NCBI GenBank assembly: GCA_003660555.1
Contig: QMUK01000040.1
Location: forward strand, 1-10,382
DNA length: 10,382 nt
Reading direction: 5' to 3'
Origin: Thermococci archaeon
GTDB taxonomy: Archaea; Hadarchaeota; B88-G9
In this document: positions 1 to 9,596 of the stretch, piece by piece
Position numbering within the stretch: the first letter of the stretch is position 1
How the letters are laid out: the number at the start of each line of letters is the position of its first letter
Notes under the pieces: generated by a model
What the model was told of the DNA's origin: nothing
Databases searched by the model: none
Seen by the model: only the letters and a program-made list of their open reading frames with translations
Made by a program: the position numbers and the translations under genes

Positions 1-1227
1 AGGAAAGCCATCTTCGTATCTCTCGATTATTTCGAGTATTCTTCCCTCCTTCTTGATTTTTCCGGATGTGTCCTTCACTCTGAGTCCAGAGAATTCCTCT
101 TTCCACCAATTCCTCTTCTCTCTAGCCTTGGGAGCTATTCTAACTCGGTCTAGGTAAAACCTGTATTCGGTTCTGGTGCTGTCCCTAGCGAACATGAAAA
201 CTGGGTACCAGTCTCCCTCTCTGGAGACTACCAGAGTGTTTCTCAAGACGTATCCTTCATAGAGAATCGAGTGTGCATAGTATAGGTCCAATAAGGTCCA
301 TTTCTTAACCCCAAAGAAGTAAAGAGCATCCTCTCTGTGGAAATTCTTGAATCTGGATGTAGTAATTCCTTTCAGTGCCGAAAGAAATTCATCGCTTGTG
401 TTGGCAATGAAAACTTCCCCGTGTTCGTCTGTGAGAATTTCCATAGGTTCCACTTCTGGTAGCCTCTCTTCTCTAACAGGAGCCCATCCATATTCCATGT
501 TTGGTACTCTAACCAAGTTTTTTATTCCGGTTCTCTCCTGGATTACACCGACGAAGTATTTACTTCCCTCTATCATTATGGAGCTTATCTCTTTGGATGA
601 GTTGCTCCTAATTCTATTTGTAACAACAGCAACAGTTCCTGTTCCTGCAAATGGATCTAGTACCAGATCTCCGCTCCTTAATTCTACTCTCTTGAGCATT
701 TCTTCAACCAATCTCTCAGGAAATACTGCAGTATGTCTCCAAGGTGTCTGTTGTAATGGTACCCTCAATATTCTCTCCTTTCCATTGTAGATACTTCTTC
801 TTTCGCTCTTAGTGAAAACCAGTATCGGTTCGTATGTGTTCGTGAATCTGTCCTTCGCTGGAGAGGGCATGTGATTCGGTTTGTACCAGATCAAGATGTC
901 CTTCAAGTTCCATCCCCTTTTCTCCATGTGATATCCTACCCTGTATGGAATTTGAAGCAATTGGGATTTCCCATATCTATTCAGATACTTATCTCCTATA
1001 TTGAGGAAGAAGACTCCATCGTCACGAATTTTGTGTTTCAATTTATCAAATACCGTGACTAATCTACCTATGTACTCCTCCGGAGTTTTCTCTTGTCCTA
1101 TTTGATCTTTGAACCCGTAGTCTCTTTGTTTCCAGTAAGGTGGGGATGTGATAGCTACAGCTATCGAATTGTCCTCTAATTGATCTAGACAGGAGTATAC
1201 GTCTCCATGCAGAATTAAGTCGCTCAT
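1..1227 (-). CDS. DNA methyltransferase (N4-cytosine/N6-adenine type, beta class), 3' end outside window
   Basis: The frame is open for 409 codons from the ATG at 1227-1225 to the left edge, so the C-terminus is missing. It probably transfers a methyl group from S-adenosylmethionine to an exocyclic amino group of a base in DNA. The catalytic motif TSPPYW is at residues 27-32 and the SAM-binding motif DPFAGTGT at 191-198; catalytic motif before SAM motif is the beta-class order. SPPY favours cytosine-N4, but adenine-N6 cannot be excluded. Between them are a family-like GDKY (78-81), a KPNHMPSPAKDRF segment near 116-128, and HTAVFPERL (165-173), the usual lead-in to motif I. After motif I, about 210 more residues follow, far more than a minimal enzyme needs, and I do not recognise them. 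A GGGAG Shine-Dalgarno lies just upstream of the ATG. No restriction enzyme gene is visible, so it may be a solitary methylase or have a partner off the left edge. Confidence 0.85.
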   Translation of the reverse strand, partial: MSDLILHGDVYSCLDQLEDNSIAVAITSPPYWKQRDYGFKDQIGQEKTPEEYIGRLVTVFDKLKHKIRDDGVFFLNIGDKYLNRYGKSQLLQIPYRVGYHMEKRGWNLKDILIWYKPNHMPSPAKDRFTNTYEPILVFTKSERRSIYNGKERILRVPLQQTPWRHTAVFPERLVEEMLKRVELRSGDLVLDPFAGTGTVAVVTNRIRSNSSKEISSIMIEGSKYFVGVIQERTGIKNLVRVPNMEYGWAPVREERLPEVEPMEILTDEHGEVFIANTSDEFLSALKGITTSRFKNFHREDALYFFGVKKWTLLDLYYAHSILYEGYVLRNTLVVSREGDWYPVFMFARDSTRTEYRFYLDRVRIAPKAREKRNWWKEEFSGLRVKDTSGKIKKEGRILEIIERYEDGFP

Positions 1228-1261
1228 TCGGATCTCCCTCACTCAGTCCGTAGACCTCGCT

Positions 1262-1285
1262 CTGAATTGACAATCCCTGAATTGA
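1262..1285. repeat. Short direct repeat CTGAATTGA, two copies
   Basis: The 9-nt word CTGAATTGA occurs at 1262-1270 and again at 1277-1285, a period of 15 nt, in the gap between the divergent methylase and purA genes. It lies 35-58 nt upstream of the methylase start codon, where a regulator could bind near the minus-strand promoter. The function is inferred only from position. Confidence 0.4.
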
Positions 1286-1323
1286 TCGACGCGCTTATTG
1301 CTTTCCATCACTTCATTCGAAAT

Positions 1324-1356
1324 CTTCCGACTTCGTTTTCGGAAGCCGTCGAAGTC
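1324..1356. other. Overlapping, mutually exclusive inverted repeats in divergent intergenic gap
   Basis: CTTCCGA (1324-1330) pairs with TCGGAAG (1339-1345) over an 8-nt loop. An alternative stem pairs GACTTCG (1329-1335) with CGAAGTC (1350-1356). The two share 1329-1330, so they cannot form fully together. The element lies upstream of the likely purA transcription start, so as RNA it would belong to the methylase leader on the minus strand; as DNA it could be an operator. No known riboswitch class was recognised. Confidence 0.35.
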
Positions 1357-1388
1357 TCGGGCCTCATCTCTCTGGATCTCAGTCTCGA

Positions 1389-1402
1389 GGAAAAACTTTA
1401 TT
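1389..1402 (+). promoter_or_regulatory. Archaeal BRE/TATA promoter for the purA operon
   Basis: GGAAAAA (1389-1395, BRE-like) is followed by CTTTATT (1396-1402, TATA-like). Adding the usual ~27 bp from the TATA centre puts the transcription start near 1426, about 9 nt before the ATG at 1435. This near-leaderless arrangement argues against the in-frame TTG at 1423, which would lie upstream of the transcript. Confidence 0.6.
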
Positions 1403-1434
1403 CCACTTTCATATGTTCTTAATTGGGATATAGT

Positions 1435-4042
<2,608 letters not shown>

Positions 4043-4045
<3 letters not shown>

Positions 4046-4963
4046 GACGTCTCCTCCATCGTGAAGGAGAAAGTCTCAGAAATAAAACAAGAGATTGGGG
4101 ATGGGAAGGCAATAATAGCTCTTTCTGGTGGTGTAGATAGTACAGTCTCCGCCATATTGACTAGAAAAGCGATAGGAGACAGATTACTATGCATATACGT
4201 TGAAACTGGGTTCATGAGGAAGAAAGATGAGGAAAAAGTGGATAAAATCTCTAGGAAGTTCGAGCTCAAACTAAAGAAAATAGATGCCAAAGACAAGTTC
4301 CTGAGAGAAATAAGTGGTGTGAGAGATCCAGAAGAGAAAAGAAGAAGAATAGGGAGGTTGTTCATAAGGATATTTGAGGAAGTAGCTTCCGAATTCGGAG
4401 CTGATTACCTAGTTCAAGGAACAATAGCCCCAGATGTAATAGAATCCAAGGGAGGAATAAAGACTCATCACAATGTAGGAGGTATAGGCAAACCTAACTT
4501 GAAAATAGTTGAGCCACTAAGAGACTACTATAAGGACGAAGTAAGGGAAATAGCTAAATTCCTTGACGTACCATCAGAAGTAATAGAGGACATGCCCTTT
4601 CCAGGTCCAGGACTAGCTGTTAGGATAATGGGGGATGTAACAGAGGAAAAGCTAGAAATAACGAAAAAAGCAAATGAAATAGTTGAGGAAGAAGTACAGA
4701 AGTTCGGTCTAAAGCCATGGCAAGCATTTGCTGTTCTAATGGAAGGGAGAGCCACTGGTGTAAAGGGGGACCTGAGACAGTACGGGAGAATAGTTTGCAT
4801 AAGGCTAGTAGACTCCATAGATGCCATGACAGCTGGGGTCTACTGGCCTCCGAGGGAGTTTCTAGAGAGGGTTTGCTCGAGAATAACTTCAGAGATTCCT
4901 GAAATAACGAGGGTTCTATTTGACGTAACTCCTAAGCCTCCAGCAACAATAGAGTTCGAATGA
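4043..4963 (+). CDS. guaAB: GMP synthase ATP-pyrophosphatase subunit (subunit B)
   Basis: It adenylates XMP with ATP and accepts ammonia to form GMP. The 306-residue protein is the synthetase half only, as in archaea with a split GMP synthase; the glutaminase subunit (GuaAA) is not in the window. The N-type PP-loop LSGGVDST is at 27-34. Other GuaA blocks are [20 protein letters not shown], the [16 protein letters not shown] stretch, [13 protein letters not shown], and the C-terminal signature KPPATIEFE that closes over XMP. It is the last gene of the purA-pyrG-guaAB operon. The stop (4961-4963) directly abuts the stop of the convergent DUF2073 gene with no base between them, so no terminator can lie in a gap there. 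Confidence 0.95.
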
Positions 4964-5332
4964 TCACTGGTATTGATTGCTCTTGGCTAAAAGGGATATC
5001 ATTCCCGGTTCCTTCCTTATCTGTTCCAAGACGTTGCTTGGACCTATTACAGTAAGCTTTGATTTTCTTTCTCCATTTATTCCTAGTATCTTCTTAATTC
5101 TACTCACAGATCTTTCGTCCCCCAGAGAGTAAAGTTCTATTCCGAAGAAGTCGTCTGTTGTATTTATCTCTAGCATAGTGGTTTCTATCAATGTCTTCTC
5201 CTCTTCAGGGCTTAGTCCTCCCTCAACTACTACCAATGAGCCTTCCTTGACCATTCCAAGTATTGTCCTGACTTTCTCCATTACTGTTTTCCCTTCCATT
5301 CTGTCCTTCGATATGAAGTCTAGTCTTATCAT
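4964..5332 (-). CDS. DUF2073 family protein, partner of Era-like GTPase
   Basis: A 122-residue soluble protein of unknown biochemical function. The N-terminal MIRLDFISKDRMEGKTVMEK, the glycine-rich VVVEGGLSPEEEKTLIETTM turn and the C-terminal TVIGPSNVLEQIRKEP block fit the archaeal DUF2073 family, whose members usually sit beside an Era-like GTPase, as here. The chosen ATG at 5332 lies 5 nt after the GTPase stop and is preceded by GGGGTGATCC, complementary to the 3' end of archaeal 16S rRNA. A GTG three codons upstream (5341), overlapping the GTPase stop as GTGA, is the alternative. There is no predicted membrane segment or signal peptide. The family name is from memory of conserved motifs and gene order; the role, perhaps in ribosome biogenesis or another RNA-linked process with the GTPase, is inferred. 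Confidence 0.75.
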   Translation of the reverse strand: MIRLDFISKDRMEGKTVMEKVRTILGMVKEGSLVVVEGGLSPEEEKTLIETTMLEINTTDDFFGIELYSLGDERSVSRIKKILGINGERKSKLTVIGPSNVLEQIRKEPGMISLLAKSNQYQ

Positions 5333-5337
5333 TCGGA

Positions 5338-5955
5338 TCACCCCAGTTTCCTCACTATCTCCATGTACAGCTTGTCCACGTTCTCTCCAGACAGAGCCGA
5401 TATGGGAATTACTGGATGCTGTGGAAAGGCCACCTTTATCATGTTTGGCTTTGCCTCAGGCAAATCTATCTTGTTAGCCACTATTATCACGGGTATTCCC
5501 CTAGCCTCCAAATTGCCCAAAATGGTTATGTTCACCTGGTTGAATGGATCCTTAGTTGAATCCATTACTGCTAATACAGCATCTACATGTTCTAACCACT
5601 TTATAGCTTCTATTACTCCCTTAGTTGCCTCTTTAGCTCTTTCTCTAGCCTCAATCACGTCTATTCCGTAGTCCAAGAAGTCCCTGTAGTCTAGTTTCGT
5701 GCTTATCCCGGGCATGTCTAGGATGTCTAGAGCTATTTCTCCTCCGTTCACCTTTATCAGGACGTTTTCCATTCCCTGTACTTTCCTGGTTTCGTGTGGT
5801 ACTTCGGAAACTCTACCCACTATGGTTCCCTTCCAATCCATGGCTATCCTGTTAGCTAGGGTGGTTTTACCCACATTAGGTGCCCCGTATATTCCAAGCT
5901 TCACTTTCCTCTTCTTTCTGATTATCCGGTAAATGAGCCTTCTCAGGCTCACCAT
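5338..5955 (-). CDS. Era-like GTPase (TRAFAC class)
   Basis: A 205-residue GTP-binding protein. A basic stretch (RRLIYRIIRKKRKVK, 5-19) leads into the G1 P-loop GAPNVGKTT (24-32). The G3 motif is DMPG (80-83), G4 is NKID (161-164) and G5 is the SAL at 186-188. The G2 region contains HETRKV near 54-59. Unlike bacterial Era, it stops right after the G domain and has no KH RNA-binding domain, so RNA contact, if any, might come through the basic N-terminus or a partner. The ATG at 5955 follows AAGGAGG with 8 nt spacing. It is translated just ahead of the DUF2073 gene, and the two form a minus-strand operon. A role in ribosome or RNP maturation is inferred from Era relatives only. Confidence 0.88.
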   Translation of the reverse strand: MVSLRRLIYRIIRKKRKVKLGIYGAPNVGKTTLANRIAMDWKGTIVGRVSEVPHETRKVQGMENVLIKVNGGEIALDILDMPGISTKLDYRDFLDYGIDVIEARERAKEATKGVIEAIKWLEHVDAVLAVMDSTKDPFNQVNITILGNLEARGIPVIIVANKIDLPEAKPNMIKVAFPQHPVIPISALSGENVDKLYMEIVRKLG

Positions 5956-5962
5956 ATCATAT

Positions 5963-5970
5963 GCCTCCTT
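5963..5970 (-). promoter_or_regulatory. Shine-Dalgarno of the Era-like GTPase
   Basis: On the minus strand AAGGAGGC ends 7-8 nt before the ATG at 5955. It selects this ATG over a second, out-of-frame ATG at 5960-5958. Upstream, between about 5975 and 6040, I see no convincing TATA box for this operon. Confidence 0.6.
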
Positions 5971-6065
5971 ATTATTTCTGTAGATTTGAGTGTATTCATT
6001 AGGTCTTAAGAGAGTTCTCCTTTCTCCTAGGGAGGCACACTATGCTATGGCGTATTCCCGCGAGC

Positions 6066-6084
6066 GAAAAAAGGTTATATTATT
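6066..6084 (+). promoter_or_regulatory. BRE/TATA promoter for the membrane coiled-coil gene
   Basis: GAAAAAAGG (6066-6074) is BRE-like and is followed by TTATATTATT (6075-6084), a near-consensus archaeal TATA box. The predicted start site near 6105 leaves a leader of about 10 nt that consists almost only of GGTGGTGAC, a Shine-Dalgarno-like sequence, before the ATG at 6115. Confidence 0.65.
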
Positions 6085-6114
6085 CCTCGGCACAGAGATA
6101 GACTTGGTGGTGAC

Positions 6115-6540
6115 ATGCATCAAATAATCGAGATGCTCTTCGGGATAGAGCCCAAGTTCCTCCTCTGGGGGATAATAGCTCTTTTCACTTTCGGTGTAAT
6201 AATGCTCATTCCCTTCCTATTTGGAGTTGGCAAGGAGAAAGAGATTGCTAAGGAGGAGACTATCCTAAGAAAAATAGACGAGTTGTCAAAGAAGATAGAG
6301 AAATTAGAAAAAGAGAGAAAGAGAGAAGAAGAGAGTAAGCCTAGTTTCGAGGAGTTGGCAGGAGTGAAGGAGGAGAGGGTGCTTCTGAAGATGGATAGAG
6401 AGGCCCTAGGAGCTAGGCTCCTGGCTTTGGAGTCTCTCTACAAAAAGGGTGAGATAAGCGAAGATAAATATAAGGAAATGAAAGAAGAATGGGAGAAAAA
6501 GCTCAGAGAAATAGAAGAGAAGCTGAAGGGCAAGAAGTAA
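6115..6540 (+). CDS. Small membrane-anchored coiled-coil protein, unknown function
   Basis: A 141-residue protein I do not recognise. Residues 15-38 form one strongly hydrophobic membrane segment (LLWGIIALF...PFLFG). The following charged region (40-75) is rich in K and E with heptad-like spacing, so a cytoplasmic coiled coil is likely. After a short linker, residues 94-141 form a second helical hairpin with LYKKGEISEDKYKEMKEEW, which resembles the SHOCT-like modules (short helix, G-x-I/L-[ST]-E turn, longer helix) at the C-termini of many archaeal and bacterial proteins. The N-terminus has few charges before the membrane segment, so the basic C-terminal part is probably cytosolic. It lies 45 nt upstream of the Hel308 start but has its own promoter, and no functional link is shown. 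Confidence 0.8.
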   Translation: MHQIIEMLFGIEPKFLLWGIIALFTFGVIMLIPFLFGVGKEKEIAKEETILRKIDELSKKIEKLEKERKREEESKPSFEELAGVKEERVLLKMDREALGARLLALESLYKKGEISEDKYKEMKEEWEKKLREIEEKLKGKK

Positions 6541-6546
6541 TTTCAC

Positions 6547-6561
6547 ATTAAACCTTTTATG
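6547..6561 (+). promoter_or_regulatory. BRE/TATA promoter for hel308, leaderless type
   Basis: ATTAAACC (6547-6554) and CTTTTATG (6554-6561) form a BRE/TATA pair immediately after the previous stop codon. The predicted transcription start (~6584) nearly coincides with the ATG at 6586, so the mRNA is likely leaderless. The upstream in-frame ATG at 6559 lies inside the TATA box and is unlikely to be the start. Confidence 0.6.
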
Positions 6562-6585
6562 TTCTCCTTGAGGGTAGTCGCTAAC

Positions 6586-8730
6586 ATGAAGTTGAGTGAG
6601 CTAGTTAACCTAGGGTTTCCGAGGGAAGGTATCTCTCTTCTGATTGAAGACGGCATAGAGACTCTATACCCTCCTCAAGAGGAGGCAGTTAAGAAAATCT
6701 TGAGCAATAGGAATTTGCTTCTCAGTGTTCCTACAGCTAGTGGGAAAACTCTAGTTGCTGAGTTAGCAATAATGCGGAATTTAGGAGGAAAAACTCTTTA
6801 CATAGTCCCACTTAGGGCTTTAGCTAACGAGAAGTACGAGGAGTTTAAGAAATACGAGGCTTTAGGCTTGAAAGTGGCTCTTAGCACTGGGGAATACGAT
6901 TCTAAGGATGAATGGCTTGAGGATTACGACCTAATAATATGTACTTCTGAAAAAGCCGATTCTCTGTTGAGACATGGCGCTAGATGGATGGAAGAAGTAT
7001 CTCTTCTTATAGTAGACGAAATACACCTCATAAACGACTACTCTAGAGGGGCAACCCTTGAGATGGTTATTTCTAGAATGAGGAGAATCAATCCAGATGT
7101 CAGAATAATAGGGCTGAGTGCCACAATAGGGAATCCATCCGATCTCGCAGAGTGGTTGGATGCTGAACTAGTCTCTTCCGACTGGAGGCCCGTGGTGTTG
7201 AGAGAAGGCGTTCTTTTGGGACATGAGGTGTTCTTCGGCGACGGGGAAGTGAGGAGAGTGAATAAAATAAAGGGTGATTCAGCAATAGATTTAGCAGTAG
7301 ACGCAGTAATAGACGGAGGACAATCTCTAGTCTTCCTAGGGAGTAGGAGATCTGCAGAGAGCTTGGCGATTAAAATCTCTGAAGTTTTAAGAAAGTTTCT
7401 AGGGGAAGAAGAGTTAAACAATCTATCCAGAATTGCAGAGAGTATAGAGGAGGTAACTCAGGAGAGAACTGAGTTAGCAGAGAAACTAGCTAGGTGTGTG
7501 AGGGGAGGAGTCGCCTTTCATCACGCTGGATTGCATCCCGAGCACAGGAGAATAGTTGAGAAGAAGTTCAAATCCAGAGAAATAAAAGTGGTATGTGCTA
7601 CCCCTACTCTAGCTGCTGGCGTGAATTTACCGGCAAGGAGGGTCATAATAAGGGATTATAGGAGATACGACATGGGTTCCATGATTCCTATTCCGACAAT
7701 GGAGTATAAACAAATGGCGGGAAGAGCGGGTAGACCCAAATACGACGAATACGGAGAGGCAGTATTAATTTCTAAGAGCTTAAACGAGATGAACTTTCTC
7801 ATGAGTAGATATGTGCTAGGTAGAGTAGAAGAAATAAGCTCAAAGCTTTCTAGCCTCCCATCTCTTAGATTCCACGTTCTCTCTTCAATAGAATTTTGCA
7901 AGAACTTCGAGGAACTACTTGAGTTTTTCTCCTCGACCTTCCTTGGTCATGCCGTTGGAGTGAGGGAAATAGAGGACAAGGTATCCCAAGTGATAGAGTT
8001 CTTAATCGAGAATGGGTTCGTAATTGAACAGAACGATGAATACAAGCTTACAATCTTCGGGAAGAGAACTTCAGAGTTATATTTAGATCCAGTCAGTTCT
8101 CTAATAATTAGAGACGGGGCTGTCAAGGGAGAGGAAGAGAAAAAGGTCTCGGAAATTGGTTTGTTGCATTTAATATGTAGCACTCCAGACATGGAGAGAC
8201 TGAGCTTCTCTAAGAGAGACTACTTGCTAATGGAAGAAGTGGATAATGAACACTTACTAATTGATCCCCCAGATGAATTCGAGGACCCAATTGGATTTAA
8301 GGAATTTTTGAGGAGTCTGAAAACTGGACTTCTCCTAAAAGACTGGATAAAGGAAATGGGAGAGAACGAAATAACTAAGAAATACAGAATAGGGCCAGGA
8401 GACCTAAGGAGAATACTGGAGACTGCTGAATGGCTCCTCTACTCTACCAGAGAAATATCTAGGCTTTTCGAGCTAAGGAGAGTTCGAAAAATTTCAGAAG
8501 AACTTAGAAAAAGAGTAAAATATGGTGTGAAAAGGGAACTACTCCCATTGGTCTCTATAAGAGGTATAGGAAGGGTTAGAGCTAGAACTCTCTTCAATAA
8601 GGGCATTAGAAATAGAGAGGATTTGCTCAGACTAGGCGTCTCTGGTCTAGAGAGGATCGATGGGATTGGGAAGAAGTTGGCCGAGAAGATAATTAGGGAC
8701 CTAGAGAGCTCTGGAAATAGCAAGGGCTAA
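6586..8730 (+). CDS. hel308: Hel308-family superfamily 2 DNA helicase
   Basis: An ATP-dependent 3'-5' DNA helicase thought to act on stalled replication forks and in recombination in archaea. The 714-residue length is typical. Motifs in order: Q-motif YPPQEEA (28-34); Walker A PTASGKT (49-55); Walker B DEIH (144-147); motif III SATIGNP (178-184); motif IV VFLGSRRSAE; HHAGL (312-316); motif V CATPTLAAGVNLP (337-349); motif VI QMAGRAGRP (376-384). A winged-helix region and the ratchet domain (GPGDLRRILETAEWLLYS) follow. The C-terminal helix-hairpin-helix region (about 660-706) has two GIG turns, GIGRVRA and GIGKKLA. The ATG at 6586 is chosen from the promoter position and family N-terminus; starting at 6559 would add nine residues. 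All helicase motifs are intact. The last 30 nt overlap the convergent methyltransferase gene. Confidence 0.95.
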   Translation: MKLSELVNLGFPREGISLLIEDGIETLYPPQEEAVKKILSNRNLLLSVPTASGKTLVAELAIMRNLGGKTLYIVPLRALANEKYEEFKKYEALGLKVALSTGEYDSKDEWLEDYDLIICTSEKADSLLRHGARWMEEVSLLIVDEIHLINDYSRGATLEMVISRMRRINPDVRIIGLSATIGNPSDLAEWLDAELVSSDWRPVVLREGVLLGHEVFFGDGEVRRVNKIKGDSAIDLAVDAVIDGGQSLVFLGSRRSAESLAIKISEVLRKFLGEEELNNLSRIAESIEEVTQERTELAEKLARCVRGGVAFHHAGLHPEHRRIVEKKFKSREIKVVCATPTLAAGVNLPARRVIIRDYRRYDMGSMIPIPTMEYKQMAGRAGRPKYDEYGEAVLISKSLNEMNFLMSRYVLGRVEEISSKLSSLPSLRFHVLSSIEFCKNFEELLEFFSSTFLGHAVGVREIEDKVSQVIEFLIENGFVIEQNDEYKLTIFGKRTSELYLDPVSSLIIRDGAVKGEEEKKVSEIGLLHLICSTPDMERLSFSKRDYLLMEEVDNEHLLIDPPDEFEDPIGFKEFLRSLKTGLLLKDWIKEMGENEITKKYRIGPGDLRRILETAEWLLYSTREISRLFELRRVRKISEELRKRVKYGVKRELLPLVSIRGIGRVRARTLFNKGIRNREDLLRLGVSGLERIDGIGKKLAEKIIRDLESSGNSKG

Positions 8731-9489
8731 ATCTCTTGGGCACAATCCTGGAGATTCTCTTATCTTGTCCCAAAATTCTTCCAATATTGAAGCTATGTGT
8801 ATATATGACGCTCTAGACCCAGTTAGATGATCTTCCAGTTGAGTTATTGCCTCCTCTGGATAGAGGAAGAAGTCTCCCGAGATCTTGATCTCAGATATCT
8901 TTCCCTCTGAGACTGAACACCTGCATCTTATGAGGCCTCCCTTAGATTTATACTCGCTTACTCCCCTGTAGTCCAATTCCTTTTTTCCAATTGCTCCTAT
9001 GTCCTCAGTTCCTTCTAGGTCTAATTTTTCTATTTCTCTAAATCCCGAGTTACCCAGAAGACGAATTACCTCTTTCTCAGAGAGAGACTTCCTTAAAGCA
9101 GTGACTATGACCATTCCACCTGGGACTAGAACTCTCTTTATTTCTGAGATGAACCTGGCCTTATGGGGGACGTTCTGCAATACCGTTATGGATAAGACTG
9201 TATCGAAAGTCGAGTTCGGGTAGGGCATCCTCTCCACGTCTCCTCTGACTACTCTTTCCTTCGGACAGCTCAAAAGTAGCTTCTGAGAAATGTCTATCCC
9301 GAAATATTCCTCAATGTATTCCCTGAGGAAGCAAGGGCCGCATCCAGCATCTAGTACAATTCCTCTTAATAGCCTATCTCTCCTCACTAGTTTGAACTTC
9401 TCCAACTGTGTTTCTTTGTATCTCTTTACGTATACATCTGAACTCTCGTCGTATAACCTGTTTAGCTCGAGTTTTCTCTCTTCGTTCAA
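8701..9489 (-). CDS. Class I SAM methyltransferase fused to an LplB-like lipoate ligase C-terminal domain
   Basis: The product has 262 residues and two parts. Residues ~15-160 are a Rossmann-fold SAM methyltransferase: motif I VLDAGCGP (45-52), the acidic ribose-binding end of beta-2 in FGIDIS (63-68), RGDVERMPY (82-90), FDTVLSITVLQNV (95-107) and LVPGGMVIV (121-129), a small-molecule/UbiE-like pattern. Residues ~180-262 (KGGLIRCRCSV...ISGDFFLYPEEAI...LTG...LCPRDLALAISRAL) resemble the C-terminal accessory domain of lipoate-protein ligase A, a separate protein, LplB, in Thermoplasma. No LplA catalytic domain is present in the window. The start is a TTG at 9489; no ATG or GTG is available in frame before the upstream stop. 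A BRE/TATA-like element lies about 30 nt upstream. The methyl acceptor is unknown. Confidence 0.82.
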   Translation of the reverse strand: MNEERKLELNRLYDESSDVYVKRYKETQLEKFKLVRRDRLLRGIVLDAGCGPCFLREYIEEYFGIDISQKLLLSCPKERVVRGDVERMPYPNSTFDTVLSITVLQNVPHKARFISEIKRVLVPGGMVIVTALRKSLSEKEVIRLLGNSGFREIEKLDLEGTEDIGAIGKKELDYRGVSEYKSKGGLIRCRCSVSEGKISEIKISGDFFLYPEEAITQLEDHLTGSRASYIHIASILEEFWDKIRESPGLCPRDLALAISRAL

Positions 9490-9518
9490 GTTGACCCAAC
9501 TGGACTGGAGGAGTGGGC

Positions 9519-9530
9519 AATATTAAAAAG
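9519..9530 (-). promoter_or_regulatory. TATA-like promoter for the methyltransferase-LplB gene
   Basis: On the minus strand CTTTTTAATATT (9530-9519) is a good TATA match. The predicted start near 9498 gives a leader of about 9 nt before the TTG at 9489, the same short-leader layout as the other promoters in the window, which supports the TTG start. Confidence 0.55.
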
Positions 9531-9596
9531 TGTCTCTAGGGAGTCTAATCTACTTCCTATTGTCGATGGAGTGTGAGTAAATAAGTCGGGTGGATT

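Noticed and set aside
347-1062. Two plus-strand open frames (347-790, 871-1062) at the left side
   Set aside because: They lie antisense to the methylase, which has clear catalytic and SAM motifs; their translations are low-complexity and show no family motif.
1240-1320. Possible C/D-box small RNA on the minus strand
   Set aside because: A GTGATGG near 1306-1312 and a CTGA near 1243 are only approximate boxes, and no internal C'/D' pair or terminal stem is clear.
1423-1434. TTG at 1423 as the purA start
   Set aside because: It would add four residues before the family N-terminus and lies upstream of the transcription start predicted from the TATA box.
8736-8773. Imperfect inverted repeat TTGGGCACAA ... 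TTGTCCCAA as a hel308 terminator
   Set aside because: It lies inside the conserved C-terminal domain of the convergent gene, has a bulge and a long loop, and is not followed by a T-run.
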